DNA of 64,000 nt from Setoptus koraiensis (lineage: Eukaryota > Arthropoda), in contig CM106585.1 of assembly GCA_048013815.1 (NCBI GenBank), forward strand, positions 8,866,001 to 8,930,000. Direction: 5' to 3'. Below the pieces are notes generated by a model. It saw only the letters and a program-made list of their open reading frames with translations, did no database searches and was not told the origin of the DNA. Position numbers and translations under genes: made by a program. Positions 1 to 12,900 of the stretch are shown piece after piece (within the stretch, counting starts at the first letter, position 1; each line of letters opens with the position of its first letter).

Positions 1-1595
1 CCATGATGAATAGTGGGCTCTCTAGCGGCCCACGCCAGAGTAAATTGTGCAAGTGTAAATACGCGCCCACGCTGCTGCTGCCGCCGCCGCAAACATGTAC
101 AGACAGAGCAAACAACGGCAAACAAACCAAAGCAAACCGTTGCCCAGGGGGAAGGAAGTACAATAATAATAGCGTTGGTGGTCGGTTACGCAATGGGAGA
201 CACAATAAAGCCGCAGCGGACTCCATTTGTCATATCGCACCCAGCGGCCAGCCACCGAAGCTAATGCCACTGCATGCGATTTTCCCTTTTGCCGCTCCAT
301 TGCAAATTTTCGAATCTGGCTACGCTTCAAATCTGCGCCCGAATGTTTGCTGGCTGTATCGTCTCGGGCGATCGTCCAGTTTGATTTCGAGTGTCGGCGC
401 TGCAACGTGCAACATTCCTTTGGCCACATAAATCCGCGCGCGCGATCTATCGCGGCACGGAGCGGCGACGCGCCGGGTCCCGGCAACGAACGAAAACGGG
501 CACTTGGCGTCGGGCCAACAGACGCCGTCGTTGCAGCAACAGCAACAGCGACAACGACAGCACGTGACGGGGCCGCCGAGGCGCAGCAAGCGCCAATTAT
601 AGTTTTATCTGCCGACAAGAGATTGCGAGGGCGCCCCCCCGTACAACACGCCGATACTGTTTCACACTAAATGCGCCTGAACACAGGGGACGAGTTAGGT
701 TGAGCCGACGGGCACGGGGCCATATTTTTCATTGTGTGCGCCTGCCAGACTTAACAGACTTAAAGCTAAGCTGTCTGTCTGGCTGGCTGGCTGGCACGAT
801 ATAAACAATCCTTGGCCCCTTTTTATAAATAATCTCTTTTCAGTTCGCTCCGGCGGCGGCGGCGGCAGAAGCGTCCGTCTGGCTGCAATTGCGTCAACGC
901 CAAATCGTTGGAGACAAACCGGCCAGAGGCGCGCGTCTTGTCGCAATCATAATCAACTCTCTCGGTAATTATTTATGATGGCTCAGGCCGAAACCGGAGC
1001 CGCACAGAGCCGCATAGAGCGGGCCCCGTCGAGTGGCCACTCCTCATCGTTTCCAATCCACTTAGTAGTGCCAATCGATCGGATTTGATTTGATCAAATG
1101 TTGTTATTTTGTGCGTGTGTGTTTGTTTTTCTCTCGCTCCAACTCTCCGGCTCGTCGCAGTGGCACCAATGGCGGGCCCCACTCACTCTGACTGGAAACA
1201 CTTGAAACGAACTCACTTAAAACACGACACAAACGCACAATGTTCGTTTGCTCGCCGACCAATGGGGCCTAAACACACATTAGCATCCATAGAAATGGCA
1301 TCGATGCGCTCTGGCGTGTCTGTCGCGAGCGCCGACAACCATTTGCACAAGAAATCCATTAGTGGGCCCGTTTTTTCGGCTCGGCTCGGCTCAACTCTGG
1401 CCAGTTGCTCGATGACGTGAACATGCCAACTGCCACTCTGTGTGTATTATGTAACTGTTACTGTTTTATTTAATTTCGGGCCCACTAGACGCGCACACAG
1501 ACAGAACAAACAAGCCAGCGATATCATGATTATTTTGTTGTATCATCGCTATATAACGCGATGTCGCGATGATATAACAACGTCACACATAGCGT
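1..1595 (-). other. Intron downstream of ephrin exon 4; no exon recognised
   Basis: This is GC-rich noncoding sequence with a short TGGC repeat (about 780-797) and GTT/GCA trinucleotide runs (about 525-565). A hydrophobic exon that could encode the ephrin membrane anchor was looked for on the minus strand. None with convincing splice borders was seen, so the last ephrin exon probably lies outside the window. Confidence 0.5.
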
Positions 1596-1601
1596 ACTTA
1601 C

Positions 1602-2120
1602 CGAATATGTTGTTCACGGGCCACGGGTTGTTGTTGCCGGCCTTCTTCGGGGCCGGATTGCGCCAGAAGGGCGGAAGGGGCGTGGGGAGGTATCGGGGGT
1701 CGATGGGCAGCGTCGCAAACACTTCGTCTGGTTGCTGCTGCTGCGGTTCCCTAATTGGCGATAAGTTGGGCCCATTGGCGGGCGGATATTGATGGGGCGA
1801 CTGTGCGGGCGCCGAATGAATTATGTGCTGGTGCTGATGGGGCCGCGAGTAGGGCATCATGGGCGGCGGTGGCGGGGTAACGTGCCGCACCGGATGCTGT
1901 TGTGCAGTTGTTGTGGGCGAAACCTGCGACGGGGTGGGTATCTCTTCGATGGGTAGCACGGTGGCGGGTTGCTGTTGGCGCATGTCCACGCCACCCATGT
2001 GATCCTGATTCGACGGGGCCGATATCGGAACCATCGGCTGGCTGTTGGCCGCCATGGCCGGATGTGGCTGATACTTTGGTTTGATGGTGTAGTTTATGTT
2101 GGACGTTCGCGTGGAAAAGC
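1602..2120 (-). CDS. Ephrin: Ephrin exon 4: Pro/Gln/His-rich stalk
   Basis: The acceptor is AAGCAG (AG at 2122-2121); the split Gly codon from exon 3 is completed by GC. The exon encodes a 173-residue low-complexity stalk (SPTTTAQQHPVRH, TPPPPPMMPYS, YLPTPLPPFWRNPAP, NNPWPVNNIF). It ends in phase 1 at GTAAGT (1601-1596). No hydrophobic anchor is present yet, so at least one more exon is expected. No ephrin homology can be cited for this part: it is assigned by splice continuity and by the open frame without stops. Confidence 0.75.
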
Positions 2121-4610
2121 CTGCTTGCGATATTGAGGCGATATTGAGGCGATATTGAAGCGATATTGAAGCGATATTGAAGCGATAGAGAGCGTTCGAG
2201 TGGGCCGATTAGAAGCGGATAATTGGGCCGGACAGATAGATGAGATAGAGTAATGACAGATAGATGTCGCTGCACACTTACCTGGTTGGCCGTTGTAGCC
2301 CGTGGAGTATCGCGTGTTTGGCAACTGATTGGATGGCATGGTGGATATTGTGTAATGCGTTTGCTCGCTCGGCCACGGTTTGCCGGCCTGCTTGGCCTGC
2401 GAATCGAAATTGGCGGGCTCCTTCTGGGGGCCCCTGTGCGGCTGCTGCTGCTGCTGCTGTTGGCCGAGCAACAGCGACGAGAAGCTGGTTGAGTTAGCGG
2501 CCAGCGTCAACCTGTCCGCGTTGCCCGCCGCCGGTTGCAGGGGCGCCGCTTTCTGGGCTTGCCGCTTGGCGCCGTCTGCCGACAATGCGGGCGACAAATT
2601 GAGGGGCCCCGCTGAGGCCAGGCTGGCGTCAGACGACGACGAGCCACTGGACAATAGTGTGGACAGCGAGGGCGTGGATGAGGGGGGCGGCTTGCAGCAC
2701 ACCTTGAATATAACTTTCATGTTGTGCTCTTTGCATGGACTAAAACGCTTATCACTGTCACCGTTTTGGCCGGCCAATGTGGATATAAAATAGTAATCTT
2801 GGCCCGGCTTAAACTCTAATCCGCGCGGTTGCGGCGTGAAAGATCTAAATGTAACTGTGAAATATTTGCTCTTGTTGTTTTGTGATTGTTGCGCCGAGGC
2901 CGTGCTAGTGGCCGACGACGCTTGTTGCTGCTGGGCATCACAGACGGCGATTATCCGGGGGGTATCGTTGATGATCCGGCACATGTCGTACTCCTCCTTG
3001 GACACCTGATGGGCGACATTCGGGTATGATGTGACATGGGTACGATGCGACATGGGTACGATGTGACATGGGTATGGTGTGACATATCGACAAGATGTGA
3101 TGCGGGATAAGTTGACGGGAAACGGGGTTAATTAATGGGATACGGGGTTAATTAATGGTCGCGAAGTGAGTCGCCGGCGATAGGTGGGCCGCGGCCGATT
3201 TTCGCGGCAGATGCGGCCCCATCGTTCGGTCATGAATATTCATCGGAGGCGCAACAATGAAGAGAAAACTTGTATGAATTATGGCCTGTGCCGGCGGCTT
3301 AATGAGCCCCGTTGAGCCAAATGGCCCAGTTAAGTGCCGGTGCCAGCGACGGCACGGCAATGGCATACGGCCCGAATGGGCGCAGTTGCTCTGATTTGCA
3401 TCACATCACATCACTAATGGCAGTATTAGGTAATCAAGATCGGCGTAATGACGGCGTTACGGTCAAATGAAAATGGTGTGACTCAATCTCGACAATTATC
3501 CAGTGCCAAAATCGCGTCAGTTTGGCTCGCGCTCGCGCTGGGCGAAACAATCGCAAAACTGGGCCAACTTTTTCCAAATCCGACGAATGGGCCCACGGCA
3601 AACGTTGGCCCATTCAGTTCGTTGTTGTTAAAAAACGCCAATCTACACACAAAATGAGACACACACACACACACACTCTCGCTTGGTCGGTCGTGAGAGG
3701 CGTTTGTTTTCAGTGGCCAAGTGGGCTCATTTGCATAATGGCCACCAGCATCCATCCACACATTTGAGAATATTAAACAATTTCATGTAATAGTTACGTA
3801 ATAATAATAATAATATTATTATTTTATTCATCACTGTCGCCGTGATGGTCGGCGTCGTCGTTGTTGGCGTTGTTGACGCTCGTTGTTGCGCCGCAATTGG
3901 CATGACAGCGCCAACGGAGCGAGTAGGCGACTCGACAAAAAAGAATCGCAAACATTTTTTAGCCAGCGATACAAAGCGATATAAAGCGATATAAAGCGTT
4001 GCAAAGAGCCGTATAAAGAGCCATATAAAGAGCATAGAGTTGCCGTTAACAATAAATACAGCCAGACAGCACAATGGCCGATACACAATGACAAGTGCAC
4101 GACGACTAGACGTGATGAGCCGCCGGTGCCACTAGCTAGTTGTTAATTCATTTTTTGTCCCCTCCGTTCGACGGTCTTGGCGAGCGAGTAGCGAAGAGAA
4201 ATTTCTCTTTTCCCTTCTCTCTGGTCGCTTTTCTCTTTGCTCTTTCGCGCAACAACAACAACAACAACAACAACAGCTCGCCAGACTCGACAATGACACC
4301 GACGAGACACACCGACGAGACACACCGACGAGACACACAGCGAGAGATATGACCGACACGATCTAGATCTTGGCGCAACGCAGCGGCGATAATCTTTTTG
4401 CTGGGATCTCGTAATCTCGTTTATTTCATCTCCTATAAGCCGTGTCGCGCGCTTACCGGCCCACTGATAATGGATGGCTCGCTGGACGGTCGCTGGCTGG
4501 CTGGCTGGCAGCGAGTGTCAAGTTACATTCGGGTCGGCCCGTCGTTGTCGAGCGGCCGCCAGATTGCGCCCGATTAAAGCCGCCGGGACGATGGCGGAGA
4601 GCGCGGCGTT

Positions 4611-4662
<52 letters not shown>

Positions 4663-7600
4663 GATGCAAATGAGAGCCAACTCGAACAATGGCGGCCAGC
4701 CGCTCGGGCCGCCACAAGCACGAGGGGCGCGGTTCAGGCGGTGCACGGTGTCACGGGCAAAAGCACTGATGGTGTGATTACGCAACCGGCCAACAATGAG
4801 CACAACCAGACAATACAAATGCAGCAATCATGCTGAAATAAAACACTATGCAACGGGGCATTGTTTGGCCCCTGTGTGCCGGCATGCCAAAACTGAGAAA
4901 ACTGATACCACTGTTACCACTTCCTATTGCCCGTTGCCCGTCGCCCGTTGCCCATTTCCAGAGCCGCCGTCCAAAGCTAGTGTCGTTGCTGTTGCGTCAC
5001 ACAAACAATACTTGATGATGGCCAGAGCGAACGCTATGTAAGAGTTATGTAAGAGTTATGTAAGAGAGAGCGTGATTTATGACGGTCACAGTGAGACAAA
5101 CGCGTGCTGAAAAATGGCCCCGCTCGCTGGCCCCAACTGCAGCTGCCAGTCTGACAGTTGTTGCAATTGTTTCCCGTTGCCACTCGGACATACCCAGCTC
5201 TGTAATGTCTGGAGCTGGACATATCCAGGTCCAGACATTACATTTGGCGCTGTTGCTGACGTTTGGCGTGGCGTGCCGCTCGACGGGTCGGCAATATCTG
5301 CCAGCACTCAACTGGCGATAATATCCAACGATATCCGACGACACCCACCAATATTCAACGTATGGCTGACAGCGACAGCCGTATCTGGCAGCGATATTCG
5401 AGCGAGTCCGGCCAGAGCTATTCGAGCCGAGCAGAGGCCCCGCGGCTCTTGTCGGGCCGATTGAATTGAATTAATGCCACACACACGCACGCTGTATTTA
5501 CACTTGATTGAATATTAATTAACCTGACGCTTGATTGGCGGCTGCTGTTGCCTTGGCAACCAAATCTGATCGACGCAGCCAGCGCTGCTGAGAAGCACGC
5601 CGACAAGAGCAACCACTACTCCTCTAAATATTACTATGACTACTCATCTAAATATTTGCCGAATAGCTCATGTCTCATGTGAGCGTCAATCAAATTGCAT
5701 CACACATCACGCCATATCATGCGTAATATAATACATGTATTATATCGTATTATATTAGATTAGGCCAGCCAGATCACCTGTCACTTTAGCAAGTTTATCA
5801 AGCCAGCCAGCCGATGTTACATAACTGGCTGCTGCTGCGTCGCTACTACTGTTATCTCGCACTTTCAACTATGTCACCATGAATACATAATAAGCAGCCA
5901 TCTATTTAGCTGCTGCCGTTGCTTGCTTTATCTCACGCGATCTCTAAATGTGTGTGTGTGTGTCTGAACATACTGACGGCGAGCTAGTTTGGCAAACACG
6001 GGGTCACGTTGGCTGACATGGCCTAACTATCTGATATCTGCACTTTTCGTACACTGCAAACGACGACGACGACGACATCTTTTCCATCCCGTCTCATCCC
6101 GTCTCATCTCGGCTCGTCTCATCTCGTCTAATATATAAATAAATATTACATAATAATAATGCACTCTCATCATCATTGCCTATTTTGCATCGCACCGCTA
6201 TCTAGGCCGCCCGCTGCCCAGATAGCGGGCCAGCGCGCACCAGAGGGCGCCAGTGGCACCTTGCCTTATCGATGGAGGCCATCTCGTCGGCGGTGTTTGT
6301 GGCCACTCGACGCAGCCCGAATCGGCCCGAAACAGCCCGAAACCGCTCGTAAGGCCCCCAACGCGGCCCGAAACGCCCCGGCGACGTATATGGTTACGTG
6401 GGGGCCGCTCGAAGAAAGTTGGCCACACTTTCGGGCCTAAAAATAGCTACGTTGTAGCGATAGACGGCGAGCGCAAACATAAGCGATTCGGCAAGCTTCA
6501 AGTGTCGCGCTCGCCAAGATCATTAATCATTGTCATTTACAATAATAATTGCGAAATAATGATAATTGTTTGTGTGTCTACTTACATTGTAAATGATGTA
6601 GCGCTCTTGCTCGCTGCTGGTTTGTTGATCCGTGGGCGTGCCATTCGGGAAAATTGACTGTCGGGGCGGCTGGGGGCAAACAATGTCCACTTGATCGTAG
6701 TCGAACATTTGAGCGTTCTTGTTCACATCGAATATGTGGTCGGTATTATCTATGCGAAATCTGTTTCGCGTAACGTGTTTGTTTTTCGGGCGATATTTCG
6801 ATCAGAAATTTCGACAGTTCACCAAGTTCGGCCGCGATTTCGGCGTTGATTTCGACAGTTCGCCGTGTTCGACAGCGATTTAGGCGTCGATTTCGAGAGA
6901 TTTGATTGCGGTCGCGGCATCGGCAGGCCAAGGTGTCCGGGGTGAAGGTGATCGTTGTTGGCGGCATCCGAGCGCGATATCCGAGCGCGGTTTTGTTGAT
7001 CGAGCCGACATGATGAATTGCAGTGGCGGCACAACAAGTGAACAATTTAATTCAATATGTGAAATGTGTAAATTATTATTATTATGTAACCGGAGTCCAT
7101 TAGCGGCAATATTAGTGTGTGTGTGTTCATTGGTTGATTGCGCAAGCGGTGGTTGGTTTGCACAGGCGACAGGCCGGACAGGCAAACAAGATGGATGGCG
7201 AGCGAGCGCAATGGATTGAAATATTGTAAAGAATATGATAAAGAATGGACCAAGATAAAGCAAAGATTGGGAGAGAATAAAGAAGGGATTGAATGTGATT
7301 AATATTAGCATTCAATTTCATTGCAAGTGCCGAATGGCGAGTGGCCAGACGCGACAGGCGACGGGCGACAGGCGAGAGGCGCGAGAGAGATTAATAACGA
7401 GTGGCTCGCATATCGCCTGAGAGGGCATTATTGTTACGTAATTTGTTGTATTGTAAGTGTGTGTGTGTGTGTGTTGTAATCTGAGATTTATCTCTCTTTC
7501 TCTTTGCGTTGTCTAGCCACTCGCAGGCGGCCGGCCAAGGATATCGAGTGAGCCGAATGGGAACGGCCGGCCGGCCAGCCGGAGTTAATCAGCCTGTCAC

Positions 7601-9944
7601 TCAATCAATCTTTACCGTTGCCAGCTCGGGCCGGCTCACTGGTTTTATCACATCAGTGCCGAGCATAATCACTTTTGAGCGCCCATTCCGACAGCTCGCC
7701 ATACGCCGACCATTTTCTGCGGCCGGCCGAGCGAGGGCAATTTGCAATTGTGGCCACCGATTGACCCGCTCTCGCCGCTTGTCCGCTCTCGCCGCTTGTC
7801 CGCTCTCGCCGCTTGTCCGCTCTCTCTGTTTGTCCGCTCTCTTTGTTTGTCCGCTCACCTGGCCGCTCGCTCGCTGTTTGTCCGCTCAGTGGCGCGCCGG
7901 ACGGGCCGGCGAGCCACACAATGGCCAGACAATGCGGCCGACGGTCGGCAGTCGAGCGGCCGGTGGCGCTCATTTGACACACGCACGCCAGACGGTTGTT
8001 TATTGGATAATATCATTTATGAGTAATGATTATGGGTGGCTTTCCATTCATTCGGCCGTTTCGATCGGACGCTGGCGGCCCACACTGGAATGGCTTTCAA
8101 TTTCGGCCGACACATTCAAACATCCCGGCGCTGACTCGACACTTTGACGACGTATCAATTGGCGCCCCTCGGCCCCAAATGGCCAGATGAAAACATTAGA
8201 TTTCCATTAGGCGGCGGCGCCATTCAATTACAGCGAGCCAATGCTCAATGTGAGCGGCGGCGGCGGCATCACATTGAATCTTGCCCGCTCACAATGTTCA
8301 ATTCAATGTTATGTAATGTTATGTAATGCGATGTAATGCTATGTAATGCCTTGTGTGTATGTGCCCATTACACGACTCGCAAGACTCGCACCACTCACAC
8401 ATAGATGATTCATGGGCACAACTTTGCGCACAATTGTCGCCTGTCGTGTTCGCACAATAATCTTTTTCATCGGCCGTGGGGCCCCGCGCGAACAAACATT
8501 TGAAACATTTTAAATTCCTCGCCTAGCTCCGTGTGAGTGTTTGCCGAGCTCACGAGTGCGGCCCCGTTGGCTGGCCACTGTTTGGCGGCGGCGCAACTCG
8601 GGCATCTCTGTGTCGGCGGCGCTGTTAGTAGCTACTTTCACGCTTCGATTGCGGCTCGTTCTTTTCGCTTCTTTTCTTCGCTTCTTTTCTTCGCTTCTTT
8701 TCGTTTCTTTTCTTCGCTTTTCTTTCTTTGCACGGCGAAATTTCTCCGTTCGTTTCATTCAGCATCTTCTTTTTGGCCGCTGCACGGCGCATTTGCTGCG
8801 CCGTGCAGTGTAGTATGCAACAGAAATTTCGGCGACAACGACGAAACTGGTGCGAGTGAGCGTCCCATTAACAACAGATTCAATTATAAGTCCAACAGTC
8901 GGCAATCATATCATCTTCGTCCTATCGTTTTGTGCCATTTTTCGCCGGCCCAATGGCTGCGTAACAGCGTTCGCCGGGCCACGACAATCGGCGGGCGCGC
9001 GTGACAATTGTCTCATTCTGTCTGCCCATTGTCGGTGCAGCTAGCGGCAAATTTGGAGAACGTTTGGCGAATTCGGCCCACAGAGGCGAACAAGCAGCGC
9101 GATTCGCCCGGCCGGCCGCGACATAGCCGCGACGTGGCCGCCATACAGCCGCGATACAGCAGCGATGTAGCCGCGCGACGAACAACTTGTTACGAATATC
9201 TCGTCGAAATACAAATTTCTGGACGAATTATGTTCGCCAGAAACTGGCTTCGCTGGCACGATCGGGCGAGCAAATATTTATAGAAGATATTCGCTTGGCT
9301 GGCAGCGCGGCCGCTCTGGCGGCAGCCAGTATCCAGTCGCTTGCAGTCATTTGCATACGAGCCATCCTATATCGGCCGCTAATCCGAGCGTTGGTCGTGG
9401 CATTAAATTGCCATAACAACGACAGAAACAACAACAATTTTGCCACATTAATTAATTAGTGCAAGTGCGTGCGTGCATGACAATGGCTCATGTTTTCGTC
9501 GTCGTTTGTGTCGGGCCAAAAAGTGGACAGAGATTAATTACAGCGCGGCGCGGCAACTATCCCATGCTCTCCACCTGTCACCTGGCTGGCCGTCGTCGTT
9601 GTTGTCGCTGTCGTTGTTGCTGTTGCTGTCGTTGTTGCTGTCGTTGTCGCTGTCGTTGTTGCTGTCGTTGTTGCTGTCGCTGTCGTTGTTGGCGTTGTCG
9701 TTGTTGCAGCCGCGACAGCAACAACAACGACAGCAACGACACTGTCGCGAGTCGCGACAAACAAACGCATAAAAAATGAAACGAACAACGACTAATGATA
9801 ACGTTGCCTAATGACGACTCTAATTGGTGCATTGCATGCGCAATTATGCTCATTGTTTTGCCTTTGTCGTCGTTCTTCGCTCGCCTCTCGCTTCTCGGCG
9901 CCTTCTTTTGGGCGCTTCTTTATTCTCTTGATTACTCGCTCGCG

Positions 9945-9992
<48 letters not shown>

Positions 9993-12900
9993 AGCAAGCA
10001 ACCAGCAAGCAACCAGCAAGCATACAATTAAAACAATGATACCAGCCTCACTCGCACCAGCCTATAACGCAAACGAATTGAATTAGACAAATTATAATAG
10101 TGCATGTCAGCCAGCATTCGCCAAGCGCACTAATGACCCTAGCTCAAGTGTCAATTCTAACACCATGGCCGGCTCATTTCCACCCGTTTCCTGCCGCCGC
10201 AACGCCCAGCCAACCAACCGTCATTACAACATTGTTTGGCATTTAACTGCAATTAGACAACTGCAACAGATTTCATTTTATACAATGAAATCTAAACTAT
10301 AATCGGACCATAATCATTCTCTGTCAGCTGCCGGTGGCCGGCCGAAGCGAGCCGAACGCGCCCCCGTCGGCCCATTCCGACGGCCACTGTCGCAGCCAAC
10401 GAATGGACTTTCGCGGCTTCTCTTCGAAGCCACTCAGGTGCCAACTGCCGGCCGAACATATGGCTCGCATCGCGACTGTCACTGTTGGCCCGAACGCTGC
10501 AACAGCATTCCAGCGTCTATTTTGGGCCCGCCATCGGCTGGCGCGATCCTCGAAACTTTTGTGCGTCTCGGCCCAAGTCTCTCTAGAAGTCTGCGCGAAA
10601 TAGGTATTATAGCGACGCGCGGTCCGCCGCCAAGTCCCCGCCTCGCTGGCAAGTGCCACTTCCGGCCCACGCCTCAGGCTTGCTTGCCGCCAGTGGGCGC
10701 CGCGCGACATGAAAGGACGAAAAAAATCCGTATTCGTATCCGACGCCTGCCGGCCGGTCGCCCGTCGGCCGCCCGTCAGAGAGCCGGGCTGAGGTGCCCC
10801 AGTGACAGCGCGCACTGATTTGTGGGCCGCTCGAATTGAAACTTTCAACTTTGCGCCAGGCAGCGCAACAATGAATGGCAGTGACTGGCGAGTGGCACGA
10901 GCACGAAATTGTTTGAATTGTGAGAAAAAAGCAGCCGGCCAAAAACCAGCCAAGCAGTGAGTGTTTGCGCGCGTCGGGGGCCCCCCGAATTCATTCGAAC
11001 TCGACCGAATTCATTGAAACTCGGCCGAACTGGCGGCATCGATTGTTTGGTTTTCTGGCTGGCTGTCTGGTCGGCTTGTTTGTTTGTACGCTGGCTCGCC
11101 GAGCACGTCATGCACGACACGCCGACCAGACTGTGCGCTTATTGCCAGAATTAGCATTGAATTTGTGCGGCACGCGGGGCCCCAAAGCCGCCGCTATCAT
11201 GGCACGACAAACACGACGAGATGATGAATTTTCAGACAGAGCGAGAGCACTTTGAGCGTCAAAAACTTATGTTTGCACAATGTCAAACAACGCGACAGAC
11301 ATAAAACACGCAGTTACACGAGTGTCACCTGGCCCGGCTTGGGGCCCCATTTCGGCTGCCAGCGACCGCTACGAGCGCAATGGACGTGCCCTAAACCGCA
11401 TGCCACTGTACCAACATTAATACAAATATACACATACACGCATACAAATATATCTGGCGGGCCTCTCGAAATAAATTCATCATGTCGAGCCGCCGCGTCT
11501 GGGCCTACGAAGCTACGTGATTATTTGTGGCCATTGGGCAACATTTGCCCACTCGGAATCGCTCACTCGGGCGGCCCAATTTGAATGGGGGCCGGCCACT
11601 CAAGCGGGCGACATTTTGCAAAGAGAGTCTGCCAAGAGTGTCACTCAATGGGGCCGCTCGGTGGCCGTAGAGCGCCCACGAGCGGCAAACTAAATTAATT
11701 TTATCTCGCCCCATCGCCCATTGTGTGCGCCCATTGCCCGAGTTGCCCGCGAGTTGCTAGCCAACAGCGGCTAGACAGCCGGCCGGGCGCTGGGGCTGCA
11801 ATGGCTCGCGGTCGGTCGGGCAATTGGGACAGTTTGCGCAAAGCAAACACGCCAACACACAACAAGCGACAACTTAATCTCCCCCAGCTCCCCTGTTGGA
11901 GGGGCTCTGCTTGGCTCGGCGCGGATCGGATCGGTCGGCTCAGTGCGGCTCGGATCGGCCCTTCGCTGGGGTGCTATTAAATTCTATCGCAGCCAGCAAA
12001 CGGATAATGTGCCAGCCAGAGAGAGGGGCGAGCTGCTGGCGATCAATCATGCGATGACTCGTCTTGTGCATGTCCTACGCCGGGGCCCGACGCCCCCTGG
12101 TGCCAGTTGAGCGGCGGCGGCGGCGCAACAATAATATTATAGTGATAATATTATTATCACTTTCAATAATCTATCCACCTACGGCTTTTATGGGTTGCTG
12201 TGCCGTAATGTACGCGCCAACTTTTATGGGCGCCCATTTAGGCGGCCCGCCGGCCCGCCAGCCAGCCGGCCAGCCAGGTCCCCCAGCCCGGCAAACAGAG
12301 CCCAACAGACTGCTCGTGTGCCCAACAGAGCTCGGCGTGTATAAACATCAAGATGGATTGGGCCAGTATTAATAGTATTTATTGTGCGTTTGGCGTACAC
12401 TGGGCCTCGAGTGGCCGACCGTAATTCATAAGTATGCCGGCAGCGCTCGCGGTGATCGATCCGTTCACAAGTGCCCCAAAGTGATCCGATTTCATTGTTG
12501 GCCGCTCGAGATATTTCCCGTTTGACAAACTAACCAAAAGCGAGCCACAACTGGCCAGAAATAAGCGAGAAAGCGAGCCAGAAACAAGAGAATGCGAGCC
12601 ACAAAGTTGGCCCCAGAGTGTGTGTGCGGTGAGTGCAAATATTTGCCCAGCGCCGGCCATTCACTTAACTTTTCACCCAATTACCAATTCGCCAATCGGC
12701 GGCGCATTGCCGGCCAGGCCCCAATTGGCCAATGCCCGTTAACTCGTAACTAGCGGCCGGGCACAAGTTACAAGCCGCGAGCTCGCGCTCAAAACAGCGC
12801 CGCTCGGTCAAAACTCGGCTCACTAAATCGGAATGGTCACACCGCCGGCGCCCGCAATTGGGCACAATCGCCCGTTGGGCTGGCCCCCCACATGACATAT

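Larger units (their letters stand above)
3006..6585 (-). other. Ephrin intron 2 (3.6 kb)
   Basis: This intron is noncoding. It contains the 16-bp array at its acceptor end, a degenerate 11-bp array of GCGATATAAA units (about 3965-4035), an AAC run (about 4252-4276), three copies of a 13-bp ACCGACGAGACAC unit (about 4300-4342), a long CA microsatellite, three TATGTAAGAGT units (about 5034-5065), a 42-bp inverted repeat (5201-5242) and CGTCTCATCY repeats (about 6088-6128). A CTCF-like site lies at 6237-6250. No exon is seen. Confidence 0.75.

Noticed and set aside
1-1595. Search for the ephrin membrane-anchor exon
   Set aside because: The only hydrophobic frames are Ala/Val runs from GCA/GTT repeats without acceptable splice acceptors.
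7766-7860. Considered as a CRISPR-like direct-repeat array
   Set aside because: It consists of contiguous 17-bp units with no unique spacers, an ordinary minisatellite in an animal genome.
10324-10953. 209-codon open frame (minus) in the ephrin intron
   Set aside because: It has compositional bias (Ala, Arg, Trp from GGCC-rich DNA), no conserved motif, and competing frames on both strands.
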